Below are positions 18,634 through 28,682 of a DNA stretch of 64,000 bases, piece after piece. A program made the translations under genes and the position numbers. Location of the stretch: positions 372,001 through 436,000 of the forward strand of contig NZ_JACHBX010000001.1 in NCBI RefSeq assembly GCF_014200505.1, read 5' to 3'. A model generated the notes under the pieces. That model saw only the letters and a list, made by a program, of their open reading frames with translations. It ran no database searches and was not told the origin of the DNA. The number at the start of each line of letters is the position of its first letter. Position 1 is the first letter of the stretch. This DNA comes from Massilia aurea (GTDB taxonomy: Bacteria; Pseudomonadota; Gammaproteobacteria; Burkholderiales; Burkholderiaceae_D).

Positions 18634-19845
18634 TCACTCAGGTCGGGCAGCGCGCACGGCACGACCCAGGTCCACAACCGACATTGCATAGAAATAACTG
18701 CGATTGTATTTGGTGATAGCATAAAAATTATCGTTGGCGACCCAGTACTCGGTCGGCTCGGCGCCATTTTGCAGGTCGATCAAACCGTACAGGTTCTCCG
18801 CCGGCAGCGGCGTGCTGGTGACCACGCCAGCAGCACGCAGCGCTTCCGGTTTCAGCGTCGCTTCCAGACCGAGTCCGAGCAGCGACTCCCAGGCGCGCGT
18901 TGGCGAAACGTCGGCGGCATACGCGGTCGGCCCGCGGTGCTCGGGGTTCCAGCCATGCTGGATCAGGAAGTTGGCGACGCTGCCGATCGCATCGACGCTG
19001 GAGCCGCGCAGATCGACGCGGCCATCGTTATCGAAGTCCACACCGTATTTGAGGATATTGCTCGGCATGAATTGCGGCAAACCGACGGCGCCTGCGAACG
19101 AGCCGAGCAGCGAGAACGGGTCGTAGCCGCGCTCGCGCGCCAGCACCAGCGTGTTGGCCAGCTCATCGCGGAAGAACGCCTGGCGCGCGGCCTGGTTCGG
19201 TGAATCCGGATAGGCGAACGCCAGGGTGGTCAGCGAGTCGAGCACGCGGAAGCGCCCGGTGTCGCGGCCGTAGATAGTCTCGATGCCGATGATGCCGACG
19301 ATGATCTCGGCCGGCACGCCATACGCTGCTTCGGCGCGCTTGAGCGCCTCGGCGTTGGCTTCCCAGAAGCGCACGCCGGCACGGATCCGGATCGGCTCGA
19401 TGAAGCGGGCGCTGTAGGCTTGCCAGTTCTTTGGCTTGCCCGGTGGCGCCGGCTTGACCAGCTGCACGGCCGTATCGATGTAGCGCACCTGGCCGAACAG
19501 CGCCTCGAGCGCCGCACGTTCAAAGCCGTGCTGCGCGACCATCCCGTCGATGAATTCGCGTACTGGTTGCCATTCCAGAAAGTTGACGTGCTCGTTGTCG
19601 GTGTCGACGACGCTCGCGGCAGCGGCGCCGGCTGCAACAACTGGCGCGGCCTTGGCGGCGGTGCTACGCACCTTGGACGATTTGGCGTTCGTTGATTTGG
19701 CTTTCGCTGCGGCCTTGGCTTTGGCGGCCTTGGTCTTGGCTTGCGCGCTGCGCGCCTGGCTGTCGGAAGAAGGGGCGGCGAGCGCATCGCCATGCGCGCT
19801 GGCGGCAAGCGCGAGCGCGGCGAACAGGGTAACAATTAATTTCAT
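18634..19845 (-). CDS. mltB: Lytic murein transglycosylase B
   Basis: Exported peptidoglycan-cleaving enzyme forming 1,6-anhydromuramyl ends; 403 residues. The start ATG overlaps the stop of the upstream transglutaminase gene as ATGA, and gives a signal peptide (MKLIVTLFAALALAASAHGDALA). An Ala/Lys-rich linker (about 25-75) precedes the SLT domain. The catalytic glutamate is in GIIGIETIYGRDTG, followed by FAYPDSPNQAARQAFF, LPQFMPSNILKYGVD and DFDNDGRVDLRGSSVDAIGSVANFL, all typical of the MltB family. It is the last gene of a four-gene minus-strand operon. Confidence 0.93.
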   Translation of the reverse strand: MKLIVTLFAALALAASAHGDALAAPSSDSQARSAQAKTKAAKAKAAAKAKSTNAKSSKVRSTAAKAAPVVAAGAAAASVVDTDNEHVNFLEWQPVREFIDGMVAQHGFERAALEALFGQVRYIDTAVQLVKPAPPGKPKNWQAYSARFIEPIRIRAGVRFWEANAEALKRAEAAYGVPAEIIVGIIGIETIYGRDTGRFRVLDSLTTLAFAYPDSPNQAARQAFFRDELANTLVLARERGYDPFSLLGSFAGAVGLPQFMPSNILKYGVDFDNDGRVDLRGSSVDAIGSVANFLIQHGWNPEHRGPTAYAADVSPTRAWESLLGLGLEATLKPEALRAAGVVTSTPLPAENLYGLIDLQNGAEPTEYWVANDNFYAITKYNRSYFYAMSVVDLGRAVRAARPE

Positions 19846-21857
19846 CTGACTTGCGACAATAGACGTTTCAAGGTGGCGTGGAGCCGGGGATCGGCTGCGG
19901 GCGCGGCGTAGCGCCAGGCGCTGTAACGACGCAGGAAGGCGATGGCGGCCTCGCGGGCGGGCGGGCCCAAGGCCTGCGCGCCGGCGGCGGTAGCAGCATC
20001 GGTGGCGAGGATGCGCGCCGCGTAGGCGCTGGGCCCTTCGTCTTGCGCGCGCGGCAGGCCGGCCTGGCCCAGTCGCTTGCACAAGACCGAGTATAGAGCA
20101 TCGATCGGGTCGATTTCGCGACGGCGCCGCAAAATTTTCATGCTCCACCAGGCCAATCCGGCCAGCACCAGCGCGACGCCGAACGGCCAGCCGAGCAATT
20201 TGTCCTGCAGGCCCTGTACGACGCTGCGCTGGCGTTCCGGCGTGTAGTTCAGCACCCACTGGTTCCAGCCGTTGTTGAGCGCGCCCATCGCGTTACGCAC
20301 ATCGGCCAGCCAGGCGCCGGCTTGCAGTCCGAACGGGTTCACGCCGCGCAGCGCGTCGATGCCGAATGGCGCGGGCCGCTCCGTGGCCCGGTTCGTCCCT
20401 GACTGCACGCGCTCCGGCGCCACCGCCGCCGTCGGATCCACGCGCAGCCAGCCACGGCCGGCGATCCAGACTTCGGCCCAGGCGTGGGCATCCGACTGGC
20501 GCACCGTCATGAAGCCGTCGATGGGATTGAGCTCGCCGCCCTGGTAGCCGGTCACCACGCGCGCCGGCACGCCGGCCGCGCGCATCAGAAACACGAAGGC
20601 GCCCGAGTAATGTTCGCAAAAGCCCGAGCGCGTCCCGTACAGGAATTCGTCAACCGTATGACGCCCGAGCAGCGGCGGGGCCAGCGTGTATTCAAACGGC
20701 TGCTCGCGGAACTGGCGCAGCACGGCGTCGACCCGCGCTGCCGGGTCGCCCAGCGCGCGCAAGGCCATGCCGGCAGCCAGGGCGCGCGGGTTGAAGCCAT
20801 ACGGCAGCAACAGCCAGCGATTGGTGTCCGCCAGTGCCGGACCACGCTGCAGCGCATACTCGACGTGCGAGCTGGCGCGGTAGCGCACGCGGCTCGCCAG
20901 CGGCGTGTCAGCCGTCAGCTCGAACTGCGGTGAGATGCGCAACTCGTGGCCCGGCACGACCGGCAATTCGCCCGGCATCTCGAGCGCGAACACCCAGCGT
21001 GATTGCGACGGTTCGAGCGTGACTTCGTATTCCAGTCCCGGCCCGCCGACCGACAGGCGCAGATTGCGGCCCGACGCGGTGTTCTCGCCGCGACGCCAGG
21101 TCAGGCCATCGAAGGCATCGAGCACGGGGCCTCGCCAGTACAACTGGGGCGGCAGTGGTGGGCGGCCAAAGAAGCGCACGCGAAACGCCGGCTCTTCGGA
21201 CAGCGCCAGGTTCGACATCTGGCCCGGCGCCATCTGGTCCGACAAGCCCGAGGTGCCGGCGCCCGGGCCGCCCGGCATGCTCCACAACGGGCCCTGGATG
21301 CGCGGGAACACGAAAAACAGCGCGATCGCAATCGGCGCGGCAAAGACCAGCATGCGCGCGGCCATCGCCAGGCGCGTGCGCAGCGGCGGCACGGCGCCGG
21401 TGAACTGGAACGACAGCTGCGTGGCCAGCAGCAGCAGCACCGACGCGATCATCATGACCGCCGTGCCGATCCCCTGCGCGTAAAAGAAGTTGGTCAGCAC
21501 AAGGAAGAAGCACAGGAACACCACGACGAACAGGTCGCGCCGCGCATGCATCTCGAGCATCTTGAAGGCCACCAGCAGCACCAGCATCGCCACGCCGGCA
21601 TCCTTGCCGAGCAGCGTGTCGTAGCTGAACTGCACGCCGACCATGGCCGCAATCGCGATCGGCAGCAGGACGATGGCCTTGGGCATGCGCTTGCCGCGCA
21701 GCGTGATGGCGGCGCGCCAGGCCAGCGTGGCCGCGCACAGCAGCGAGACCCACCACGGCAGGTGCAGCGCGTGCGGCGCCAGCACCAGCACCGCGCTGGC
21801 AAGTAATAGCAGCGTGTCGGCCTTGTCGCGTGGCAGCGGGGTACGCAGGAAGTTCAT
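19842..21857 (-). CDS. TgpA-like membrane transglutaminase
   Basis: A 671-residue inner-membrane protein of the DUF3488 plus transglutaminase family (TgpA of Pseudomonas is the known example). The N-terminal third has several membrane helices (for example TLLLLASAVLVLAP, VSLLCAATLAW). The periplasmic domain carries the papain-like triad: C414 in RSGFCEHYSGAF, H458 in SDAHAWAEVW and D474 in RVDPTAA. A further helix near FGVALVLAGLAWW precedes a C-terminal helical tail. The start at 21857 overlaps the DUF58 gene stop (ATGA) and its own stop overlaps mltB, so the genes are translationally coupled. The in-cell substrate is unknown. Confidence 0.92.
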   Translation of the reverse strand: MNFLRTPLPRDKADTLLLLASAVLVLAPHALHLPWWVSLLCAATLAWRAAITLRGKRMPKAIVLLPIAIAAMVGVQFSYDTLLGKDAGVAMLVLLVAFKMLEMHARRDLFVVVFLCFFLVLTNFFYAQGIGTAVMMIASVLLLLATQLSFQFTGAVPPLRTRLAMAARMLVFAAPIAIALFFVFPRIQGPLWSMPGGPGAGTSGLSDQMAPGQMSNLALSEEPAFRVRFFGRPPLPPQLYWRGPVLDAFDGLTWRRGENTASGRNLRLSVGGPGLEYEVTLEPSQSRWVFALEMPGELPVVPGHELRISPQFELTADTPLASRVRYRASSHVEYALQRGPALADTNRWLLLPYGFNPRALAAGMALRALGDPAARVDAVLRQFREQPFEYTLAPPLLGRHTVDEFLYGTRSGFCEHYSGAFVFLMRAAGVPARVVTGYQGGELNPIDGFMTVRQSDAHAWAEVWIAGRGWLRVDPTAAVAPERVQSGTNRATERPAPFGIDALRGVNPFGLQAGAWLADVRNAMGALNNGWNQWVLNYTPERQRSVVQGLQDKLLGWPFGVALVLAGLAWWSMKILRRRREIDPIDALYSVLCKRLGQAGLPRAQDEGPSAYAARILATDAATAAGAQALGPPAREAAIAFLRRYSAWRYAAPAADPRLHATLKRLLSQVR

Positions 21858-22845
21858 GCGGGACCCTCGATGCCGTACAAGGCCAGCGCGCGCAGGCACG
21901 CCGCCTGGTGCGCCGCGCCGCTGCCGGCGTCGATGCGTACGGGACCCAGGTGGAAGGCGTAGGGCAGGGCGCGGCTTTCGGCGTCCAGCACCCAGCGCGT
22001 CAGGCGCGCCAGGCGCAGTTCGACGTCGAGCGTGCGTGGCAGGCGGTCGAAGTCGAGCACCAGTTCGTCGCCGCCACCGCCTTCAAAGTGCTTGGTCACC
22101 AGCTGGCCGCCGATGCTGGGATCGAGCCGCGCGATCTGGCGCCAGGCCATCTGGCGCGGCGAGTCGCCGGCCTGGTAATTGCGCACGCCAGCAAAATCGT
22201 CATGGCCGGCCGTGCGCACGCTGTTGCCGCCGCCGCCCTGCAGCGGCAGGCCGGGCGCGCCGTCTTCGGGGCGCGGGTAGACCAGCACTTGCGCGGCCGG
22301 CCGCCAGTAGCTCCAGGCGACGAACAGGCCAAGGGGAAAGCGCGTCGACAGCTTCACGCGCGCCGGCGCCGCCCAGCCACGCGCGGTGGTCGGCAGCGTG
22401 AGGGTGACGGTGGCCTGCGTGCCAGCGGCGATGTCGGCGACGTGGCGCGCATCTAGCCAGTCGGCAAAGTCGGCCCGCACGGCGTAGCGCGCCAGGCGCG
22501 TGCGGTTGATTACATGCAGCTCAAATTGCGCCACTTCGCCCGCAAACACGGGCGCCGTGCGGCCCTGTTGCAGGCGCAGCTGCGCCAGATTGCGGTAGGT
22601 GGCGACCATGTCGACCAGTGCGCATGACAGTGCCAGAAAGGTCAGGCCGAAGCCCAGGCCCAGCCCGTAATTGACCGACCCGACCAGCAGCACGGCCAGC
22701 AGCAGCACGAATCCAAGGCCCGCGCGCGATGGCACGATGAACACGCGGCGCTGGCTGATGACCACCTCGCCCGCGTCGAGCGCGCCGCCGCGCGGCAGCC
22801 ATGTGCCGGTCGTGCGGCGCAACCAGCCCCGTAGCGCCAGCGCCA

Positions 22846-22846
<1 letters not shown>
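21854..22846 (-). CDS. DUF58 domain protein
   Basis: A 330-residue membrane-anchored protein. Two adjacent hydrophobic helices (about 38-75, GLGFVLLLAVLLVGSVNYGLG and a following one) precede a beta-rich segment and then the DUF58 core, recognised by AGVRNYQAGDSPRQMAWRQ. DUF58 proteins are routinely paired with MoxR ATPases and transglutaminases, as here, and are thought to act with the ATPase on client proteins. The start ATG overlaps the moxR stop by one base (TGATG). The function of this unit is inferred from gene order only. Confidence 0.9.
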
Positions 22847-23766
<920 letters not shown>

Positions 23767-23983
23767 GGTTGGCTTTACGTTATTCGGTACATGAAACAGG
23801 TCGGCGGACCTGGCACGCATGGCATGATTGACAAGGCGGCACAGCAGCGCTGCGGCCTGCCGTGGTAGATTAGCGTCATTGGCAATCTTCATACGTCGAC
23901 AGCAACAAGCCGTCCCAAGGGATTCTATGCGAGAACGGCGCGGCAAGGTGTGAATGGATGAGCACAGGCGGAGACCGAGCATC

Positions 23984-24916
23984 ATGAGTACAGCGATTTA
24001 CAGCCACCCCGACTGCCTGCGGCACGAGATGGGCGATTGGCATCCCGAGTCCCCGGCGCGCCTGCGGGCCATCGACGACCAATTGATCCTGGCGCGCCTG
24101 GATGGCCTGATCGAGCAGCGCAGTGCGCCGCTGGCCGACACGGCGCAGATCCTGCGCAACCACACGGCGGGCGCGCTGGCGCTGGTGCGCGACCACGTAC
24201 CCACCACGCCGGGCGATTATTACCCGCTCGATGGCGACACGTCGCTCAATCAGCACAGCTACCAGGCGGCGCTGCGCGCGGCCGGCGCCGCGGTGGCGGC
24301 AACCGACGACGTCATCGCCGGCACGGTCACCAATGCCTTCTGCTCGGTGCGCCCGCCGGGCCACCACGCCACGCCGACCGAGCCGATGGGCTTCTGCCTC
24401 TTCAACAACGTGGCCATCGCCGCGCGCCACGCGCTCGAGGCGCATGGGCTGCAGCGCGTCGCAATCATCGACTTCGATGTCCACCACGGCAACGGCACGG
24501 CCGATGCGTTTCGCGATGATCCGCGCGTGCTGATGGCGAGCTTCTTCCAGCACCCGTTCTTTCCCTACACCGAGCCCGAACCGATTACCGCCACCTGCGT
24601 GAACGTACCGGTGCCGGCGCGCTGCGAGGGCGACACCGTGCGCCAGCTGGTGCAGGAGCAGTGGCTGCCGGCGCTGCATGCCTTCAAGCCGCAGATGATT
24701 TTTGTCTCGGCCGGCTTTGATGGCCATCGCGACGACGACATGGGCGGCATCGGGCTGGTCGAGGCGGACTACGCGTGGATCACGCGGCAGGTGCTGGCGG
24801 TGGCCAACCAATACGCCGGCGGGCGGATCGTCAGCTGTCTCGAAGGCGGCTACGAGCTGTCGTCGCTGGCGCGCAGCGTGGTGGCGCACCTGAAGGTGCT
24901 GGCCGATCTTGAATAG
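23984..24916 (+). CDS. Histone deacetylase family protein
   Basis: Zinc-dependent deacetylase/amidohydrolase of the arginase-like HDAC superfamily, 310 residues from ATG 23984 (an upstream in-frame ATG at 23954 is possible). Catalytic and metal-site motifs are clear: RPPGHHATP (the His pair), GFCLFNNVAIAA, IIDFDVHHGNGT (Asp and His ligands) and SAGFDGHRDD. Bacterial members act on acetylpolyamines, acetoin-related targets or acetylated proteins. No polyamine or acetoin genes lie nearby, so the substrate cannot be stated. Confidence 0.9.
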   Translation: MSTAIYSHPDCLRHEMGDWHPESPARLRAIDDQLILARLDGLIEQRSAPLADTAQILRNHTAGALALVRDHVPTTPGDYYPLDGDTSLNQHSYQAALRAAGAAVAATDDVIAGTVTNAFCSVRPPGHHATPTEPMGFCLFNNVAIAARHALEAHGLQRVAIIDFDVHHGNGTADAFRDDPRVLMASFFQHPFFPYTEPEPITATCVNVPVPARCEGDTVRQLVQEQWLPALHAFKPQMIFVSAGFDGHRDDDMGGIGLVEADYAWITRQVLAVANQYAGGRIVSCLEGGYELSSLARSVVAHLKVLADLE

Positions 24917-24970
24917 TCGGGAACCGCGGCGGCATTCTGCTCTCTAACGTAGCACCGGCACAAGCCGGGC

Positions 24971-25024
24971 AGCGAGGAGACCAGCATGAGCGAGGAGATC
25001 AGCATGAGCGAGGAGGCCAGCATA
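24971..25024 (+). repeat. Three tandem 18-bp repeats each carrying an RBS and start-codon position
   Basis: Copies at 24971-24988, 24989-25006 and 25007-25024 have the consensus AGCGAGGAGAYCAGCATG. The first two end in ATG; the third ends in ATA. Each carries GAGGAG six bases before its last triplet, so the repeat duplicates a whole translation-initiation signal, in frame (18 bases = six codons). Confidence 0.9.
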
Positions 25025-25912
25025 AACCCCCGCCGCATCCCGTACGCCCTCTATATCTTCTGCACTCTGTGCCTGCTTTTGGCCAGCACCGTGGCGGGCG
25101 CCACCAATTACACGCTCTGGATCAACGGCCGCAGCAGCGGCGGCGCTCCTGGTAACTACAGCGACTTTCGCTACTGGGGCCCGGCCGCGACGCCTGCCGG
25201 CATCAACAAGCAGGCAGTCAACTGGGATGGCCGCAGCAGCATTGCCTCGCAAAGCGGGCGCGTGCGCGATGCGCTCGACTGCTTCTGCACGGGCCAGAAC
25301 TGGTGCTACATCGCTGCCTACAGCGCGGGCGACCTGCTGCTTGGCTACACACTGGCCAATTACGGCGGCTCGGCGCGCACCGTGACGAACGCCAGCGCGA
25401 ACGCCAGCGGCGTGTGCGCCGCCAGCGGGGGCGTGCAGACCGGCTGGAACCTCAAATGGGTGCGCGTCGCAGCTGGTGCGGCGGGCGGCTCCGAACTCGC
25501 CAACGTCGGCGCCTGGACCACCTCCGAGCCGCTCGTGCAAGACCTCAAGACCAGCACCGCGCGCGCCATGTACAACCACAATGACACTCGCAACGTCTGG
25601 TTCTACCGCTACGCCGGTGCGCGCGGTACTGCGTACTCGTTCGTGCTGCCAGGCCAGGACGACGAGGTCGTGGCCTATCACAGCAGCGGCGGCGTGGCCG
25701 GCAATGCGGGCCGTTCGCTGTGTAATCCGGGTGACTGGCTGTGCGACGACCTGCGCCTGGGCACCGCGCCGAACCAGGGCAGCAGCGTCAAGTGGAGCTG
25801 GCACTCGGTCGTGTTCCGCGACGACGGCGAACGCTTCAACCACTATGGCGACGGCAACTGGGCTGGCATCATCGGAGTCATGCGTGAAGCGATGGTCAAT
25901 ACGGCCAATTAG
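24986..25912 (+). CDS. Secreted protein, possible alpha/beta hydrolase
   Basis: A 308-residue exported protein of unconfirmed function. Translation can begin at either of two equivalent ATGs, 24986 or 25004, each with GAGGAG six bases before it. The signal peptide follows an acidic-then-basic N-terminus (SINPRRIPYALYIFCTLCLLLASTVAGA). The segment CYIAAYSAGDLLLGY places S113 in an A-x-S-x-G setting like a hydrolase nucleophile elbow, and paired cysteines (CFCTGQNWC) suggest disulfides. The hydrolase idea is weak: the first glycine of GxSxG is replaced, and the acid and base are not identified. It overlaps the next gene by 29 bases. Confidence 0.75.
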   Translation: MSEEISMSEEASINPRRIPYALYIFCTLCLLLASTVAGATNYTLWINGRSSGGAPGNYSDFRYWGPAATPAGINKQAVNWDGRSSIASQSGRVRDALDCFCTGQNWCYIAAYSAGDLLLGYTLANYGGSARTVTNASANASGVCAASGGVQTGWNLKWVRVAAGAAGGSELANVGAWTTSEPLVQDLKTSTARAMYNHNDTRNVWFYRYAGARGTAYSFVLPGQDDEVVAYHSSGGVAGNAGRSLCNPGDWLCDDLRLGTAPNQGSSVKWSWHSVVFRDDGERFNHYGDGNWAGIIGVMREAMVNTAN

Positions 25913-27104
25913 TTGGCGCGCCGTCTGGCTGGCGCTGGTCGTCGCCGCTGCGTTCGTGGTCGGGCTGTTCTGGCACCAGGACGATCCGGCGCTGCCACCT
26001 GCTGCATCGGCGCAATCGACCGGCCTGCATTTTCTCGGGCCGGTGCCGGTCATGAATCCCGCCGGCGACGACCGTACCATGCGCCGACGCCAGCTTGCCG
26101 GGCAGGTCCGATTAACGCAGCACACTTATTGCAGCTACCTTCAGCACACCCGCTACCCGCATGCTTCGCGTCCGGCCGCGCAGCATCCCGACCAGCTGTA
26201 TCCGAACCAGCCGGTGCGCGAATCGAACCCGATGCGTGTCGACGGTGGCGACAGCGATCCCGGCGTGCTGGTGCAGACCGCGCAGTCGCGCGTCTACCTG
26301 GCGGCAGGCGAGACGGTCACGTTGTCGCTGCGCGCTGTTGACGCGCACGGCGCCGCACTGCCGCTGGTGGTCACGCGTGCGCTGGCCCAGGGCATGGGCA
26401 CCACGGGCAGCCGCCCCGCGCCCCGCGTCACGCTGGCGTTTTCGCAGGATGATGCCGATTACTGGCGCGCCACGTTCGCTCCGCACGCGGGTGCACTGGC
26501 GGGCTTTCACGGCACCATCCGCAGCGAAGTGCGCTTTGCCGCGGCCGGCCGTGCGGGTGTCGTGTTGTTCGACGTGATTTATTCGCCCGAGTTGCCGGCC
26601 GTGTGGGCGGGTGCGCCGCGTGAAGCGATCGGCGCGGACGCCATCGAGTTCACGCTGCCGCTCGACGTGCGCTTGGCCGGCCGCTACGTGGTCAGTGGCC
26701 GCATCGACGATGCGCTGGGCCGCCCGTTCGCGCTGGCAAGCTTCAACGAACTATTGGGGCAGGGGATGCAGTCGGTCGCGTTGCACGTGCACGGCAAGCT
26801 GCTGCACGACGCCGACCCTGCGCCGCCATTGCCGCTGGTGCTGCGCGATGTCGAAGGCTATCTGCTGCGTGAGAACGCGGACCCGGACCGGCTGCTGCTG
26901 GCGCGCCGCGAGGGCGCCGTGCTGGTCAGCCGCACGCTGTCGCTGGCCGGCGTGCCCGATCACGTATGGCAGAGCGAGGAACGCAGCCGCTATCTGGCCG
27001 AGTATGCGAAAGACCGCGCGGCAGCGCGCGAGCGTTTGGCGGCGTTCGATCCGGCGGCCACGTTACCGCCTCTTGCGTGCAGCGAATCGGGGCTGGTTCA
27101 GTAG
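25884..27104 (+). CDS. Exported protein with Ig-like C-terminal region, unknown function
   Basis: A 406-residue protein starting at GTG 25884, six bases after GGAG (25874-25877), inside the end of the previous gene; no ATG gives a sensible N-terminus. The N-terminus (VKRWSIRPISWRAVWLALVV and on) is a signal-anchor helix. After a linker comes CSYLQHTRYPHASRPAAQHP, then beta-strand-rich segments (VYLAAGETVTLSLRAVDAHG, VRLAGRYVVSGRIDDALGRP) that resemble Ig-like or choice-of-anchor domains. Conserved-looking features are PDQLYPNQPVRESNP and LVLRDVEGYLLRENADPD. It is probably made with the preceding gene as a two-gene unit. I do not recognise a named family with certainty. Confidence 0.75.
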   Translation: MKRWSIRPISWRAVWLALVVAAAFVVGLFWHQDDPALPPAASAQSTGLHFLGPVPVMNPAGDDRTMRRRQLAGQVRLTQHTYCSYLQHTRYPHASRPAAQHPDQLYPNQPVRESNPMRVDGGDSDPGVLVQTAQSRVYLAAGETVTLSLRAVDAHGAALPLVVTRALAQGMGTTGSRPAPRVTLAFSQDDADYWRATFAPHAGALAGFHGTIRSEVRFAAAGRAGVVLFDVIYSPELPAVWAGAPREAIGADAIEFTLPLDVRLAGRYVVSGRIDDALGRPFALASFNELLGQGMQSVALHVHGKLLHDADPAPPLPLVLRDVEGYLLRENADPDRLLLARREGAVLVSRTLSLAGVPDHVWQSEERSRYLAEYAKDRAAARERLAAFDPAATLPPLACSESGLVQ

Positions 27105-27211
27105 GGCACCAGCGGCAACTCGACCAGCGCGGACACCGCGATGGCGCAGCACAGCAAGCCGACGCCGTACCAGCGCACCATCGATCGTTTCAGTCTGTCC
27201 CGTGCGCGCAT
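27098..27211 (-). CDS. Predicted 37-residue membrane protein
   Basis: A short minus-strand frame encodes MRARDRLKRSMVRWYGVGLL followed by CCAIAVSALVELPLVPY: a basic N-terminus and one hydrophobic helix of about 20 residues. GGAG stands seven bases before the ATG. It is convergent with the preceding gene, overlapping its last seven bases. The remainder of the gap to 27400 shows no other gene. Support is only the RBS and the clean positive-inside helix, so this remains tentative. Confidence 0.35.
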   Translation of the reverse strand: MRARDRLKRSMVRWYGVGLLCCAIAVSALVELPLVPY

Positions 27212-27400
27212 ATGTCGTCTCCGCTGGCGGCCCGCCACCGTGCGTGGCCAAGGGCAAGTGTGCACGCCGAATATGTCAACAGTGTTGCAACGGCTCAACG
27301 TCATGCGCAAGAGAAAGACCAGCTGTGGCGGGTTCACCACGCTCGCGTGCGCCACCAGCGTAAAATAGCACCTTGAACGAAAGATAAAGAAAGCAACAGC

Positions 27401-28348
27401 ATGTCGATACAATGGTTCCCGGGCCACATGAACGCGGCTAAGAAGGAAGCGGCCGAGCAGATGGAGAACATCGATCTGGTGATCGAAGTCCTCGATGCAC
27501 GCCTGCCCGAGGCGAGCTGCAACCCACTGGTGGACCAGCTGCGCAAGTTCCGCCAGCGTCCCAGCCTCAAAATCCTGAACAAGATCGATCTGGCCGATCC
27601 GGTCGCCACCGCCGCCTGGAAAGCCTATTACGATGCGCAGGACGGCGTCACGGCCTACCCGATGACGACCAAGAAGCCGGCCGACGTCGCCCGCATCCCC
27701 GATCTGGCCCTGTCGCTGGCACCGCACCGCGGCGTGCCAACGAAGCCGCTGCGCATCATGATCATGGGCATCCCCAACGTCGGCAAATCGACGCTGATGA
27801 ACGCGCTGCTGAAAAAACGCGTGGCCAAGGTGGGCGACGAGCCGGCCGTGACCAAGGTCCAGCAGCGCCTGTACCTGAACAAGAACGTGGTCCTGGTCGA
27901 TACGCCCGGCATGCTGTGGCCAAAAATCGCCATGGCCACCGATGGCCTGATGCTGGCAGCCAGCCATGCCATTGGCACCAACGCGCTGGTCGAAGAAGAA
28001 GTGGCCGAATACCTGGGCGAGCTGCTGCTGCAGCGCTACCCGCACCTGCTCACCGCGCGCTATGGCCTGAAAACGGACGGCATGGATGGCGTGGGCGTGA
28101 TCGAAGGCGTGGCGATGCGGCGTGGCTTCCGCGTGCGCGGCGGCGACTACGACTACGAAAAGGCAGCGCACTCGCTGCTGCAGGATTACCGCCAGGGTGC
28201 CCTGGGCCGCATCAGCCTGGAAACGCCGGATTCGCGCGCGGCCAGCCTGGCCCTGCACGCAGCCGAAGTGGCCGAGAAGGCCCGTCTGGCCGCCGAGAAG
28301 CTGGCTGCCAAGCTCGAAGAGCAGTCGCGCGGCAAGCGCGGCAGTTGA
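27401..28348 (+). CDS. ylqF: Ribosome biogenesis GTPase YlqF/RbgA
   Basis: Circularly permuted GTPase acting in late 50S subunit assembly; 315 residues. It opens with the family signature SIQWFPGHMNAAKKE. The G motifs appear in permuted order: G4 LNKIDLAD first, then G1 MGIPNVGKSTLMNALL and G3 LVDTPGMLWPK. The C-terminal helical domain ends in a Lys/Arg-rich tail. The gene stands alone, followed by the cobalamin riboswitch of the next unit. Confidence 0.93.
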   Translation: MSIQWFPGHMNAAKKEAAEQMENIDLVIEVLDARLPEASCNPLVDQLRKFRQRPSLKILNKIDLADPVATAAWKAYYDAQDGVTAYPMTTKKPADVARIPDLALSLAPHRGVPTKPLRIMIMGIPNVGKSTLMNALLKKRVAKVGDEPAVTKVQQRLYLNKNVVLVDTPGMLWPKIAMATDGLMLAASHAIGTNALVEEEVAEYLGELLLQRYPHLLTARYGLKTDGMDGVGVIEGVAMRRGFRVRGGDYDYEKAAHSLLQDYRQGALGRISLETPDSRAASLALHAAEVAEKARLAAEKLAAKLEEQSRGKRGS

Positions 28349-28373
28349 CCTGCCAGGGCGCGTGCCGACACGG

Positions 28374-28379
28374 TATAAT
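28374..28379 (+). promoter_or_regulatory. Candidate -10 box for the btuB riboswitch transcript
   Basis: A consensus TATAAT lies about 10 bases before the riboswitch. TTGACC at 28345-28350 is 23 bases upstream, too far for a normal -35, so the -35 is either weak or not recognised. Confidence 0.45.
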
Positions 28380-28387
28380 CGCGCCGT

Positions 28388-28605
28388 TTTGGTGCTCTCG
28401 CGCGCATTCCAGCGCGCGAAGTTAAACGGGAAACACGACAGGGCTGCGCCGCGCGCCGTCCTGGAAGTGTGCTGCCCCCGCAACGGTCAACAAGCGCCGC
28501 GTCCGCACATCCTGCGCCGCGGCAGACAATCTCGATAACCACTGTCCGTGCCGGACAGGAAGGTGAGGGCGTCCGCTTGCCAGCCCGGATACCGGCCAGG
28601 ACAGG
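28388..28605 (+). ncRNA. Cobalamin (B12) riboswitch
   Basis: The leader of the TonB receptor gene contains the conserved blocks of the cobalamin aptamer in order: AGTTAAACGGGAA (about 28420), the GCTGCCCCCGCAACGGT block (about 28470-28486), the paired arms around CACTGTCC...GGACAGGAAGGTG (about 28540-28565), and the B12 box GCCAGCCCGGATACCGGCC (about 28577-28595). Adenosylcobalamin binding is expected to lower expression of the downstream receptor. A GC-rich hairpin (GCGTCGCG/CGACGCGC region near 28605-28640) between the aptamer and the ATG at 28683 may hide the ribosome binding site. Confidence 0.9.
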
Positions 28606-28682
28606 TGGAAGCGCGACGCGCTTCCTTCGACGCCAGGCTGCGGGGACGCAGCAGGGCGCCCTTTACCGAGAACACACTCATC

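Noticed and set aside
28345..28379. TTGACC/TATAAT as a complete sigma-70 promoter for btuB
   Set aside because: The spacer would be 23 bases; only the -10 box is kept as a candidate.
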